Source: Betaproteobacteria bacterium | Lineage (GTDB): Bacteria; Pseudomonadota; Gammaproteobacteria; Burkholderiales; Thiobacteraceae | DNA length: 64,000 bases | Assembly: GCA_024641855.1 (NCBI GenBank) | Contig: JAHECG010000001.1 | Span: 1 to 64,000 of the forward strand | Direction of reading: 5' to 3' | Part shown: positions 1 through 9,505 of the stretch, one piece after another | Layout of the letters: the number at the start of each line of letters is the position of its first letter | Numbering within the stretch: position 1 is the stretch's first letter | Notes under the pieces: model-generated | What the model was told of the DNA's origin: nothing | What the model saw: the letters and a program-made list of their open reading frames with translations, nothing else | Databases searched by the model: none | Program-made: the position numbers and the translations under genes

Positions 1-5
1 CAATC

Positions 6-425
6 ATGCATCTCGTTTGTCCCAGTTGTTTTGCCGTTAATCGCGTCCCCGAAGAAAAAATCGATAGCCAACCTAAGTGCGGGAAATGCGGGGCCTTAGT
101 GCTGGCTCTGGCTCCGGTGGAACTGACTCAAGCCAACTTCGCTAAGTTTATTCAGCACAACGAGTTGCCGGTGCTGGTGGATTTTTGGGCACCGTGGTGC
201 GGGCCGTGCAAGCAATTCGCGCCGATCTACACGCAGTTAGCGCCGGAATTCGCGACTCGCATTCGCTTTGCCAAGGTAAATACCGAGGCTGAGCAGTTTC
301 TGGCGCAGCAATATCAAATTCGTAGTATTCCGACGTTAGCGCTATTTTCACAAGGTGTGGAGCGTGATCGCGTGGCTGGGGCGATGGGTGCGCAGCAGTT
401 GCGCGCTTGGCTAGCTTCAAAATAA
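6..425 (+). CDS. trxC: Thioredoxin 2-type (TrxC)
   Basis: N-terminal zinc ribbon CPSC...CGKC plus thioredoxin WCGPC active site. Confidence 0.93.
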   Translation: MHLVCPSCFAVNRVPEEKIDSQPKCGKCGALVLALAPVELTQANFAKFIQHNELPVLVDFWAPWCGPCKQFAPIYTQLAPEFATRIRFAKVNTEAEQFLAQQYQIRSIPTLALFSQGVERDRVAGAMGAQQLRAWLASK

Positions 426-521
426 GACGCGTTTAATGTTTGTCATGTTTCGCGTGTAAAATGGCATCTTTTGGCGCCAAGTTAAATGTGCGCCGCAACC
501 GCCGAAATTTGGGGAGTGGTC

Positions 522-992
522 ATGGCAGAAGAGCAAACACAGGAACAAGCGCAGCCGCAGTTTTCGATCGAGAAGCTGTATATCAAGGATATCTCATTAG
601 AGTCGCCAAATACGCCAGAACTTTTTTTGGAGCAAGACGCGCCGCAAATCGAACTCAAGCTGACTAATCAAGGTCGATTAGCCGCTGAAAATTTATATGA
701 AGTGAAATTGACGGTGACGTTAACGGCTACGGTTGGGGATCGAACCGCCTATTTAGTGGAAGTGGCGCAGGCCGGTCTGTTCCGGGTCTTGAATGTGACG
801 GAAGAAATGCTGGGGATGATCATGCAAATTACTTGCCCCAATATTTTATTCCCTTATGCGCGCGAAGCCGTTTCAGATTTGATTGGGCGTGCCGGGTTCC
901 AGCCGGTTTTTCTGGCGCCGGTGAATTTCGAAGTGCTGTATCAGCAGCAACGTGAGCAGCAAGCGACTGCTGCGCAAGCGACGGTGCAATAA
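522..992 (+). CDS. secB: Protein-export chaperone SecB
   Basis: MAEEQ start; FSIEKLYIKDISLESPNTP and CPNILFPYAREAVSDLIGRAGFQP motifs; upstream of gpsA. Confidence 0.95.
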   Translation: MAEEQTQEQAQPQFSIEKLYIKDISLESPNTPELFLEQDAPQIELKLTNQGRLAAENLYEVKLTVTLTATVGDRTAYLVEVAQAGLFRVLNVTEEMLGMIMQITCPNILFPYAREAVSDLIGRAGFQPVFLAPVNFEVLYQQQREQQATAAQATVQ

Positions 993-995
993 CCC

Positions 996-1430
996 GTGCG
1001 GCGCACCTGGCTTGGACTACTGTTGTTGCTGGCAAGCGCTAGTGCCGCAGCGCTGGAGTTCCGCTCGGTCGCGGCAGAGGCGGCAGTGCTCTACGATGCC
1101 CCCTCGTTGCAAGCCAGGAAATTATTTATCCTCTCACCCAGTTATCCGGTGGAAATTATTGTCACGATTGATAAATGGATGAAAGTCCGTGATGCGAGCG
1201 GCGCGTTGGCTTGGATTGAATCGGATAAGCTGAGCGATAAACGCAGTGTGTTGGTGCGCACGCTTGAAGCGGACATCCGCAGCCAACCGAATACGACAGC
1301 GTCACTGGTATTTAAGGCCGAGCGCGATGTGGCGCTGGAATTGATTGCGATTGATGGAGCTTGGCTCAAGGTTAAACATCGAGATGGGCTTAGCGGTTAC
1401 ATCGTAGCTAAAGACGTTTGGGGAATCTGA
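996..1430 (+). CDS. SH3-domain protein (YgiM-like), secreted
   Basis: GTG start, signal-peptide-like N-terminus, two SH3b-like repeats (SVAAEAAVLYDAPS, RSQPNTTASLVF). Confidence 0.7.
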   Translation: MRRTWLGLLLLLASASAAALEFRSVAAEAAVLYDAPSLQARKLFILSPSYPVEIIVTIDKWMKVRDASGALAWIESDKLSDKRSVLVRTLEADIRSQPNTTASLVFKAERDVALELIAIDGAWLKVKHRDGLSGYIVAKDVWGI

Positions 1431-1446
1431 CCTTGCGCGCGCTATC

Positions 1447-2439
1447 ATGAAATTGGCGGTGTTGGGTGCGGGGGCATGGGGTACGGCGTTGGCTTCCGTC
1501 TACGCCAGCCGTCACCAGGTTACCTTATGGGCGCGCGATGCGCAGCAGCTGGCGGCCCTTGCGCAATCCCGCGAGAATGCACGTTACCTCCCCGGTTTTT
1601 CTTTACCCGAAACACTACACTACAGCAGTGATTTAAAGCAGGCGATTTCTGCTGCTGATTTATTGTTGGCCGTTGTCCCTACACGCGGCCTACGTGCGCT
1701 GCTGACGACGCTAACGCAAGCGGGAAATAACGTGCCAGTTATTTGGGCTTGCAAAGGTCTCGAGCCGGGAAGCGCTAAGCTACTGCACCAAGTTGCTGCC
1801 GAAACCTTGCCGACGCAATTGCCGCGTGGCGTACTCTCAGGGCCGAGCTTTGCTCAAGAAGTTGTTCGCGATTTGCCGTGTGCTTTGACATTGGCTGCGC
1901 ATGACGCGGCATTTGCGCAGCAAGCAGCCAATGATTTGCACGATCATCACCTGCGTGTGTACTCCTCAACGGATGTCATTGGTGTGGAGTTGTGCGGCGC
2001 GGTGAAAAATGTGATGGCCATCGCTACGGGGATTTCGGATGGTATGGGTTTCGGGGCGAACGCACGCGCGGCGCTGATTACGCGCGGTTTGGCTGAGATC
2101 ACGCGCCTTGGATTAGTGTTGGGCGGTAAGCTGGAAACGTTTATGGGCTTGGCGGGGATGGGGGACCTGATCCTGACTTGCACAGGCGATTTGTCGCGCA
2201 ATCGCAATGTCGGTTTACGACTGGCGCAGGGACTTTCGGTCACCGATATTCTGCAACAGCTGGGTCATACCGCCGAGGGCGTTCATACGTGTGCCGAAGT
2301 GCTGCAAATGGCCGATACCTTAAACGTGGATATGCCGATTACGCGCGCTGTGCAGCGCGTCATATTCGATGCGTTGCCGCCGCGGCAAGCGATGGAAGAG
2401 CTCTTGGCACGTGAGCCGAAGTCCGAGTGCGGGACTTAG
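1447..2439 (+). CDS. gpsA: NAD(P)H-dependent glycerol-3-phosphate dehydrogenase
   Basis: GAGAWGTALA Rossmann motif, WACKGLE, GLAGMGDLILTC. Confidence 0.96.
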   Translation: MKLAVLGAGAWGTALASVYASRHQVTLWARDAQQLAALAQSRENARYLPGFSLPETLHYSSDLKQAISAADLLLAVVPTRGLRALLTTLTQAGNNVPVIWACKGLEPGSAKLLHQVAAETLPTQLPRGVLSGPSFAQEVVRDLPCALTLAAHDAAFAQQAANDLHDHHLRVYSSTDVIGVELCGAVKNVMAIATGISDGMGFGANARAALITRGLAEITRLGLVLGGKLETFMGLAGMGDLILTCTGDLSRNRNVGLRLAQGLSVTDILQQLGHTAEGVHTCAEVLQMADTLNVDMPITRAVQRVIFDALPPRQAMEELLAREPKSECGT

Positions 2440-2484
2440 GTTCGGTATTGAAATTACTATCCGCTAGCCGAAGGAGGTGTGACG

Positions 2485-2691
2485 ATGAATAAATACGAAT
2501 TCAACATTCGTACGCGTAGTGGTCAACCGGTCGATAAAATTACAATTCAGGCATTGGATCGCGCGACGGCGGAGCAGCGCTTGAACCAGATGTATCATCA
2601 GTGCGAAATCATCGATTGCATTGAAGTACCGGTTGCCCTCCGTCAAGAAAACATGGACGTCGAAGGCATCATTAACCTCATCACGAAGTGA
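2485..2691 (+). CDS. Hypothetical protein, 68 aa
   Basis: ORF with AAGGAG ribosome-binding site 8-10 nt upstream of ATG. Confidence 0.6.
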   Translation: MNKYEFNIRTRSGQPVDKITIQALDRATAEQRLNQMYHQCEIIDCIEVPVALRQENMDVEGIINLITK

Positions 2692-2701
2692 ATGCCGCGG
2701 G

Positions 2702-3544
2702 TTAGCGCGCGGTGTAAACCAAACGCGGGCTTTGTGTGTAGTCGATCCTAGGGGTTTCTGTCTGTTGCGCGCGGCTATTGGCAACGAAGCCGGCGTCGAT
2801 GAGTTCATCCAGCAATAATTCATAATCGTGTGCGCCGCGACTATTGGGCGCATGCGCAAAAATATCTTTATGTAGCGCAGGACTCTCTGCGACGCTGACA
2901 TTTTCGGCAATGGTCGTGTGGCACAGATCATCGCCGAATTGGGCTTGTGCTTGCGCTAAAATTTGACGCGTCATTTTGCGCCGCTTATCAAAACGTGTCA
3001 GTAGAAAGCGTCTCGGCAATCGGCGCTTTAAGACTTGCTCCAAGGCCTTAAGCGTTTTTGCTACTTGTAACGCGCCATTTAACGCCAAAAAATCTGTTGA
3101 GATCGGAATGAGCGCCAAATCGCAGGCAAATAAAGCATTCAAGGACAATACACCTAACATCGGACTGCAATCGATCACCACCGTTTTTTGCGCTTGCTGT
3201 AGCCCTTCCGCACGTAGACCGGTGGCAAGTCGCGTCACAATATTGTAGCTCTTCCCAAACAGGGTATCGGCTTTCGCGAGTTCTAAGTGTGAGGGGATAA
3301 GGCAACCCAAACCCCCAGCGTCTTGGATCAGGGTAGCGAGCGGCTGGTTGTTTTGATAGAAACCAAAAACACTTTCCTTGCTGGAATTAACCGGGATGTT
3401 TGCGATATGCGTGAGATGCGCTTGCGGATCGAGATCAATCAACAATGGTTGTTGTTCATGGCGCTTTAACGCTGCTGCCAAATTAAGGCTGGTGGTGGTT
3501 TTACCAACCCCCCCTTTTTGATTGAAGACGGTAATCACGGTCAT
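2702..3544 (-). CDS. ParA/Soj-family ATPase, orphan
   Basis: MTVITVFNQKGGVGKTTTSLNLAAAL deviant Walker A; LIDLDPQAH; VIDCSPMLG; no ParB adjacent. Confidence 0.88.
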   Translation of the reverse strand: MTVITVFNQKGGVGKTTTSLNLAAALKRHEQQPLLIDLDPQAHLTHIANIPVNSSKESVFGFYQNNQPLATLIQDAGGLGCLIPSHLELAKADTLFGKSYNIVTRLATGLRAEGLQQAQKTVVIDCSPMLGVLSLNALFACDLALIPISTDFLALNGALQVAKTLKALEQVLKRRLPRRFLLTRFDKRRKMTRQILAQAQAQFGDDLCHTTIAENVSVAESPALHKDIFAHAPNSRGAHDYELLLDELIDAGFVANSRAQQTETPRIDYTQSPRLVYTAR

Positions 3545-3694
3545 TTTGATGATATCCGCATTGATATTGTGGGAAGGATAGACCCTGTTTCCATAAAATG
3601 CAATTAATTCCAATGGTTAAGTTTTAAAGTTAAAGTAATGAGTTAGATTGGTGGATTTCGTCTATGATGGTCGTGGTTTACAAACAGCGATCTA

Positions 3695-4240
3695 TTGCCT
3701 AGTTTTAAAAATCTTTTTGCATCATTTTTGAGTGACGCGGGAGTTTGGATGGGTCAGTATGTGCCATGCAGCGGTGAAGTCAGTCTGGCGAATATCATTG
3801 AAGATATTGAACCGTGCATGATCTTGACGCTGGGCCCACTCGTGGAATCGGCGATTACCCAGTATTTAGCCGAGCACCCGACAAGCTGTTTGACGCATAT
3901 TGCGGCAGGACATCGCCCAGAATTAATCATGGTCGATAGCTGTTTTGATTTTGTGTTTCTGTCGCTGGTTCTAGAACAAATGCGTAAGCCTCAGGCATCT
4001 CATCTCATTGCGCAGTTGCGGGAGCGCTTTCCAGGGTTCTATGTGAAAGTACCGCTCGGTAAAGCTTGGCTTAACCATGCCAGTTTTTGGGAGCCCAGTG
4101 ATTTACGCAGCTTCGGCCTGGATTTGGTGAGCTTAATGGCGGAGCGCGGTCGGCCGGTGGGTTTGTTTCGTTACGATGCCAACGCGTACAAAACTAAAAC
4201 AGAATGGTTAAATAGCCGGTATTGGGCGCAACCCGACTAG
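3695..4240 (+). CDS. Hypothetical protein (resembles DUF6231 family)
   Basis: 180-aa ORF; start uncertain (TTG 3695 or ATG 3749); family name from recall only. Confidence 0.6.
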   Translation: MPSFKNLFASFLSDAGVWMGQYVPCSGEVSLANIIEDIEPCMILTLGPLVESAITQYLAEHPTSCLTHIAAGHRPELIMVDSCFDFVFLSLVLEQMRKPQASHLIAQLRERFPGFYVKVPLGKAWLNHASFWEPSDLRSFGLDLVSLMAERGRPVGLFRYDANAYKTKTEWLNSRYWAQPD

Positions 4241-4256
4241 CAAACGCTTTTCATAG

Positions 4257-4460
4257 GTGAAAACGATCAATCGTATGGGCGACGTAGTCAAACTCAAACG
4301 CCCGAAACCTGGCGTGAAGCATCAAGGGAAAAGTCTATGCCAACATGGCCATCATCAATGGGCGGCGGCCGTGCAAACTCCCTTTGATGTCAAGCAAGGA
4401 CGTTTAGTGACACGCTATATCTGTCGTCGCTGTGGCGCCACTAAATTTTCTGCGCATTAA
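4257..4460 (+). CDS. Small Cys/His-rich hypothetical protein
   Basis: CQHGHHQW...RYICRRCGATKF; GTG 4257 or ATG 4275 start. Confidence 0.55.
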   Translation: MKTINRMGDVVKLKRPKPGVKHQGKSLCQHGHHQWAAAVQTPFDVKQGRLVTRYICRRCGATKFSAH

Positions 4461-5419
4461 TTCCGCGGCGTTAATTTGGGTGAGATTTTCGCTGCATCGC
4501 GCATGAACTCTTCCAGTGATTTGTCCGGGGTCATTTGAAATTGTGGTGGTTTCAGTTCCGGCGAATAGGCGAGAGTGTCGTTAAACTCTAACTCTTGTAC
4601 ATAGGCAGTGAAGCCGGACAGGCCGACCAGACTCGCTGCGCTGATGAATGCGATGATACCGATGCGACGTCGAGAAAATAAGGTAGTAAAACGCAAGTGT
4701 CCATAGAGCATGGCGCAGGCCAGCAATCCAAGTAACAGATGGAATAAAATATCTGCCGAGCGCAATGCAGAAAATCCAAAAGCATAATATTCCACTGCGA
4801 CATTGGCACTCAGAAAACCAATTAAGCCTAAGCTTGCAATGACTGCATGGGATACGTAAGCGGTATGTTGCATAAAAAGTCGACTGAGTAATGCCCAGAT
4901 GCCAGCCCATATCGGTACCAGTACGATGAATTCAATATTCTCCAGTAATAGTTGCCCCGCAGTTTTTGTTTGTGCTGAACTTTGATAGCTATTCAGGCCT
5001 AACAAACTGAAAAGCAATAAAGTCAAGATGGCTAGCGTGGCGGGGCTAGAGAAGAGCGTGGCCAAACGGTTGTTAACACGTTTGTCTATGCGGGTAGGGG
5101 CTACGGCATAATCCGGACGGCGCAACCGCACCAGCATTTGGCCGATGCGTAGCAAGGTATCGGTGCCCAGCGTTAAGGAGGACACCGGTCGCATCTGGGG
5201 AAAACAATGGGTACCGTTTTCAGTGCCAAGATCGGTGAGGGTCAATTCTCCATTCTCGTTGAATGCAATGTGCGCATGATGTGGTGAAACATAGGGGTCA
5301 TTGAGAATCAGGTCGTTATCGTAGGCGCGTCCGAGGGTGACGGGGAAGTGTGTGAGTTTGCAGCGTTCATGCACCTTTCCGGACTTCTCTAAAACCTCAG
5401 CGATGATTACGGCTTCCAT
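4457..5419 (-). CDS. FHA-domain membrane protein
   Basis: FHA core LGRAYDNDLILNDPYVSPHHAHIAF...LTDLGTENGTH; several hydrophobic segments in C-terminal half. Confidence 0.82.
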   Translation of the reverse strand: MEAVIIAEVLEKSGKVHERCKLTHFPVTLGRAYDNDLILNDPYVSPHHAHIAFNENGELTLTDLGTENGTHCFPQMRPVSSLTLGTDTLLRIGQMLVRLRRPDYAVAPTRIDKRVNNRLATLFSSPATLAILTLLLFSLLGLNSYQSSAQTKTAGQLLLENIEFIVLVPIWAGIWALLSRLFMQHTAYVSHAVIASLGLIGFLSANVAVEYYAFGFSALRSADILFHLLLGLLACAMLYGHLRFTTLFSRRRIGIIAFISAASLVGLSGFTAYVQELEFNDTLAYSPELKPPQFQMTPDKSLEEFMRDAAKISPKLTPRN

Positions 5420-6654
5420 CGGAAACTCTCTAAATAATGCTGGGAGAAACGCAGCGCATTTTGTTCGGAAACGCCGGAGAGGATCAGTGTAGTGAGCACG
5501 CCACGATCATTTTCATTTAAGGTGGCCGCCTTTAACACGGCGTCGTAGAGTCCGGGCAAGCGTTTGTAGGCGCGCAAGCATAAGGTGGTTTTGAATCGAA
5601 CGCCATGGCTTTTCACGAAATCCGTGTGACATGAAAATTTACTGACATCTTCTTTGTTGGCGGGCATGCCCGGATAATTGGCATTGAATTGTTCTTGATA
5701 GGCACTGTAAAACTGAAAGCGATTCAAGCCGCGAGCCGCTAGCCACTGATGTTGAAAGTGCACCACGCCGGTCGTATGGGTACGCGAAACATACAAATTA
5801 TCTTCGGACGAGCATTGTTGTACGACTTCCTGATAACGCAGTGCAGGGTCGGCGTTGCTGTCCCCCCAACATTTGATGAAAGCGCTTAGTCGTCCTGGAA
5901 CGTTATAATTTCCCAGTTGCATCGTAGTTATCGGCGTACCGATCAATTGTTGCATGTAGGCGTTTTGATTCGCGTTTAATTGATCGCGTAGTTGTGTGGC
6001 GGCTGCCATCGCGCTCAATGCGGGTAGGTCTCGTGCGCGCAACAACAAAGCCTGAGCAAATTTTGCGGGCACCAAAAAGCTGACTTGATTGCCGGCGGTG
6101 GCGACATTAACGCCAATCACATTGCCGTCGTCCAATATCGTAGGACCACCGCTCATGCCGGGATTGATCGAGCCGGTGAAGTGAATTTTTTCGTAGAGCG
6201 AAGCTTCCAGCAGGCCGTTATAGGTGCCCTCAACGATGGTGAACCCTAAATCGAGCGGCGTACCAATGGAAAATAGCCGCATACCGATGGGTAAGCTCTC
6301 TGGGTGTAAGTCGAAAAAATGGCGCGGGGGAAGCGTAGATTGCACGATCGCCAAATCATGCACGGCATCGAAATCGATCAACTGCAATTGCGCGCGCCGA
6401 CCATCGGTTGTGGCGATCTCGCCACGGTAATGCGTGGGTTGCTGAATTAAATCTGAAACAACATGATAATTGGTAACGATTAGACCGTTGGCCGAAGCAA
6501 AAAACCCGGAACCAATACTGGTTTGCGCACCGGTTGAGGCTTCGAGGATACGTACTTGCACTAAACGATCTTGGAAACGACCAAAGACATCTTCGGTTGC
6601 AGCCTGTGACGGCAGTGCGAAAATCAACAAGAAGCCAACGAGAAGCGCGCGCAT
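5407..6654 (-). CDS. Trypsin-like serine protease, exported
   Basis: Signal peptide MRALLVGFLLIFALPSQAA; triad contexts TNYHVV, DAVHDLAIV, NPGMSGGP. Confidence 0.85.
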   Translation of the reverse strand: MRALLVGFLLIFALPSQAATEDVFGRFQDRLVQVRILEASTGAQTSIGSGFFASANGLIVTNYHVVSDLIQQPTHYRGEIATTDGRRAQLQLIDFDAVHDLAIVQSTLPPRHFFDLHPESLPIGMRLFSIGTPLDLGFTIVEGTYNGLLEASLYEKIHFTGSINPGMSGGPTILDDGNVIGVNVATAGNQVSFLVPAKFAQALLLRARDLPALSAMAAATQLRDQLNANQNAYMQQLIGTPITTMQLGNYNVPGRLSAFIKCWGDSNADPALRYQEVVQQCSSEDNLYVSRTHTTGVVHFQHQWLAARGLNRFQFYSAYQEQFNANYPGMPANKEDVSKFSCHTDFVKSHGVRFKTTLCLRAYKRLPGLYDAVLKAATLNENDRGVLTTLILSGVSEQNALRFSQHYLESFRWKP

Positions 6655-6771
6655 AAGGGCGCATTCTACCCGGTTTGTCGGATTTGGCATTGAGCGCACG
6701 CTGGGCTCAAGGGCGGTAAGGATTCGTTTGCGTGACGCGTCCAATGGGTCCAGTACGCCATCAACGATAGT

Positions 6772-8025
6772 CTAACGTTGATTTTTTAGTAGCCAGGCCA
6801 AGGCGGCGTTACCTGCGGCATGTCCGCTGGCGAAACAGGCGCTGAGCAAATAGCCTCCCGTAGGCGCTTCCCAATCCAGCATTTCTCCGGCACAAAATAC
6901 ACCGGGTAAGTCGCGTAGCATCAGATTCGTATCTAGGGATTCGAAGCATACGCCGCCAGCGCTGCTGATAGCCTCATTTAATGGGCGCGCTGCGATTAAG
7001 CGTAGTGGTAATGCTTTAATTGCCGCACCCAGCCGCTCGGGTTGCGCATAATCTTGCGCTGGAATTAATTCGCGCAGTAAGCCGGCCTTGACGCCTTTGA
7101 TGCCGAGTCGGCTTTGCAGGTGGCTGGATTGCGAGCGTGCGCCTCTGGGCCGCGCTATCTCGTCGATGATCTTTTGTTGTGTTTTGCCCGGTAATAAATC
7201 GAGATGAATGAGTGCATGTGCTTGGGCATCGATTGTTTCGCGCAACAACGCGGATAACGCGTAAATCAAGCTACCCTCAACACCGTTGGCGGTCACTAGA
7301 AATTCACCGGTTTTGTGGTGCGTGATACCGGACTGGTCGGTGAAACTGAGAGCCACGGATTTTACCGGATGGCCGGCAAAGCGCGCATTGAAGTGTGGAC
7401 TCCAGCCGACATCGAAGCCGCAATTTGCGGGACGCAGCGGTGCGATTATCACACCGCGTTGCGCTAGTAGTGGTACCCATGCACCATCGGAGCCCAGTCG
7501 GGACCAACTGCCGCCACCCAGCGCTAAGATGAACGCATCCGCTTGCACTGTGATTTCACCTTGGGGGGTAACAAATCGCAATGCACCATGCGTATCCCAG
7601 CCGATCCAGCGATGTCGCACATGAAAGCGTACGCCATGAGCGCGCAAACGATGTAACCAAGCGCGCAACAGCGGCGCGGCTTTCATATCGCGCGGAAAAA
7701 CGCGGCCTGAACTACCGATAAACGTTTCAATACCGAGGCCGTGGATCCAGTCGCACAAAGCGCTAGGAGGGAAGGGTTCCAGGAGCGATTGCAGCTGCGT
7801 GCTGCGTGTACCGTAGCGTGCAAGAAAAGTGGAAAACGCTTCGCTATGCGTGATGTTCATACCGCCTTTTCCCGCCATTAAAAATTTACGTCCGAGCGAG
7901 GGCATGGCGTCGTACACGTCGACCTGAACGCCGCCTAGCGTGAGCACTTCAGCCGCCATGAGGCCAGCGGGGCCGCCACCAATCACTGCGACGTGTCTGT
8001 GCGATGTTTTGTTACTTGGGATCAT
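6772..8025 (-). CDS. NAD(P)/FAD-dependent oxidoreductase (HI0933/TIGR03862-like flavoprotein)
   Basis: GGGPAGLMAAEVL, GRKFLMAGKGGMNITHSE, FCAGEMLDWEAPTGGYLLSACFASG. Confidence 0.88.
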   Translation of the reverse strand: MIPSNKTSHRHVAVIGGGPAGLMAAEVLTLGGVQVDVYDAMPSLGRKFLMAGKGGMNITHSEAFSTFLARYGTRSTQLQSLLEPFPPSALCDWIHGLGIETFIGSSGRVFPRDMKAAPLLRAWLHRLRAHGVRFHVRHRWIGWDTHGALRFVTPQGEITVQADAFILALGGGSWSRLGSDGAWVPLLAQRGVIIAPLRPANCGFDVGWSPHFNARFAGHPVKSVALSFTDQSGITHHKTGEFLVTANGVEGSLIYALSALLRETIDAQAHALIHLDLLPGKTQQKIIDEIARPRGARSQSSHLQSRLGIKGVKAGLLRELIPAQDYAQPERLGAAIKALPLRLIAARPLNEAISSAGGVCFESLDTNLMLRDLPGVFCAGEMLDWEAPTGGYLLSACFASGHAAGNAALAWLLKNQR

Positions 8026-8162
8026 GCGCTTTGAACTGCAGCAAAAAGGATTAAAGAAAATCTATCTATACCATGATTTTTAATCAGGGCGAGCATCGGA
8101 TTGATGCCGGGTATGATCTGAGCATAATATGTGGGTTCTATAAATAATGAGGGGGAGAAGAA

Positions 8163-8657
8163 ATGGCAAATCACTATGCACCACCACAGTCCAATGTCGA
8201 TGATGTCGCGCACTCCGGGCAGGGCATCACTGACGAAATGATGAACGCGTTGCGCGGTACCAAGGGCTGGGTGTTGCTGATCGGCATATTGTTATTGATC
8301 GGTGCTGCTTTTATGGTTCTAGCGGGTGTTGGGATCATGTTTGCTGGAGCGGCTGTTGGTACGGCGTCACGTATTCCGGGTGGCGGCGCGATGATGACGG
8401 GTATGGGTTTTATGTATATTGTGTTCGCGCTTATCTATATCTTTCCAGGTTGGTTCCTCATCAAATATTCCAGCGCCATCGGGCGTTTGCTTAGCAGCGG
8501 TCAAGTGGGTGACATGGAAGATGCCCTTAACATGCAGCGTAAGTTTTGGAAATTCATGGGTATTCTTAGCGTCATCATGATGGCGTTTATGGTTATTGGC
8601 ATCATCGCCGCAATTGCACTGCCAGCTTATATGGCTTATCAAGGCGCGCTGCACTAA
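8163..8657 (+). CDS. Small membrane protein (DUF5362-like)
   Basis: Three to four hydrophobic helices; family name from recall. Confidence 0.6.
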   Translation: MANHYAPPQSNVDDVAHSGQGITDEMMNALRGTKGWVLLIGILLLIGAAFMVLAGVGIMFAGAAVGTASRIPGGGAMMTGMGFMYIVFALIYIFPGWFLIKYSSAIGRLLSSGQVGDMEDALNMQRKFWKFMGILSVIMMAFMVIGIIAAIALPAYMAYQGALH

Positions 8658-8679
8658 CCCTCGCTACTGCACGCAAGTA

Positions 8680-8741
8680 TTAATTGGGGTCTATTAATTG
8701 GGGTCAGAGTCGAATTAATTAATTCGACTCTGACCCCAATT
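8680..8741. repeat. 46-bp perfect palindrome with a preceding 12-bp partial direct repeat (REP/RAYT-associated or MITE-like)
   Basis: AATTGGGGTCAGAGTCGAATTAA|TTAATTCGACTCTGACCCCAATT at 8696-8741 is self-complementary over 46 nt; TTAATTGGGGTC at 8680-8691 and 8694-8705. Confidence 0.9.
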
Positions 8742-8971
8742 GTTTTTATGTATATGATTGTTTTATATATATTTTTAATAAAAACGGTAATTAAATTATA
8801 TTTAAACTAAATAAGTTATTTAATTACATGTAATTACAGTAGATTTCAAATAAATTTATTAGGTGTTTAGTATATCCATTTATTTTATATGGAAATAACT
8901 TACTGCTATCTGCCATTCATTAAGTCGTTGTCAGAATTAGAAAAATTTACCATCTCTCGGCTGTTTTACGC

Positions 8972-9000
8972 TTGACCATGCTATTTAAATCTCCTATAGT
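8972..9000 (+). promoter_or_regulatory. Putative sigma70 promoter of the dcw cluster
   Basis: TTGACC (8972-8977), 17-nt spacer, TATAGT (8995-9000). Confidence 0.7.
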
Positions 9001-9034
9001 GGGTTGTAGTGGTAAAAAGTGGGGGATGGTGGGG
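9000..9034 (+). promoter_or_regulatory. MraZ box: four TGG-type repeats with 10-bp period
   Basis: TGGGT (9000), TGGTA (9010), TGGGG (9020), TGGGG (9030), each TGGGN-like plus 5-nt spacer, 25 nt upstream of mraZ ATG. Confidence 0.75.
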
Positions 9035-9058
9035 AATGGATTGTTTTAAAAGGGTGGT

Positions 9059-9505
9059 ATGTTTCGCGGCGCAACAGCGCTAAATCTGGATGCCAAGGGG
9101 CGGTTGGCCGTCCCGGCGCGGCATCGCGATGCACTGACGGTGCAGGCTGGTGGCCGCCTGGTGTTAACTGCGCATCCTCATCGTTGCCTTCTGCTTTACC
9201 CGCAATCCGCGTGGGAACCCATTCAGGAAAAAGTGATGTCTTTGCCCAGCCTCGATAAGCAAGCGAGTCTGTTGCAACGCTTGTTGGTGGGTTTTGCGGA
9301 GGATATGGAATTGGATGGCGCTGGCCGCGTGCTGGTGTCGCCAGTGTTGCGCGAATTTGCGGCACTGGAAAAACAAGTGATGTTGGTCGGACAGGGAACG
9401 CACTTTGAGTTGTGGAGCCTGGAAGGTTGGCGCGCGCAATTGGATGAAGCGCTGGCGCAAGGTGATGCGGTATTACCGTCGGAGCTGGGGAACTTTTCCT
9501 TGTGA
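9059..9505 (+). CDS. mraZ: Transcriptional regulator MraZ
   Basis: [23 protein letters not shown]; first gene of dcw cluster. Confidence 0.95.
   Translation: MFRGATALNLDAKGRLAVPARHRDALTVQAGGRLVLTAHPHRCLLLYPQSAWEPIQEKVMSLPSLDKQASLLQRLLVGFAEDMELDGAGRVLVSPVLREFAALEKQVMLVGQGTHFELWSLEGWRAQLDEALAQGDAVLPSELGNFSL

Noticed and set aside
3695-4460. Adjacent small genes considered as a toxin-antitoxin pair
   Set aside because: Neither protein shows a recognisable toxin or antitoxin motif, sizes are atypical and there is no overlap.
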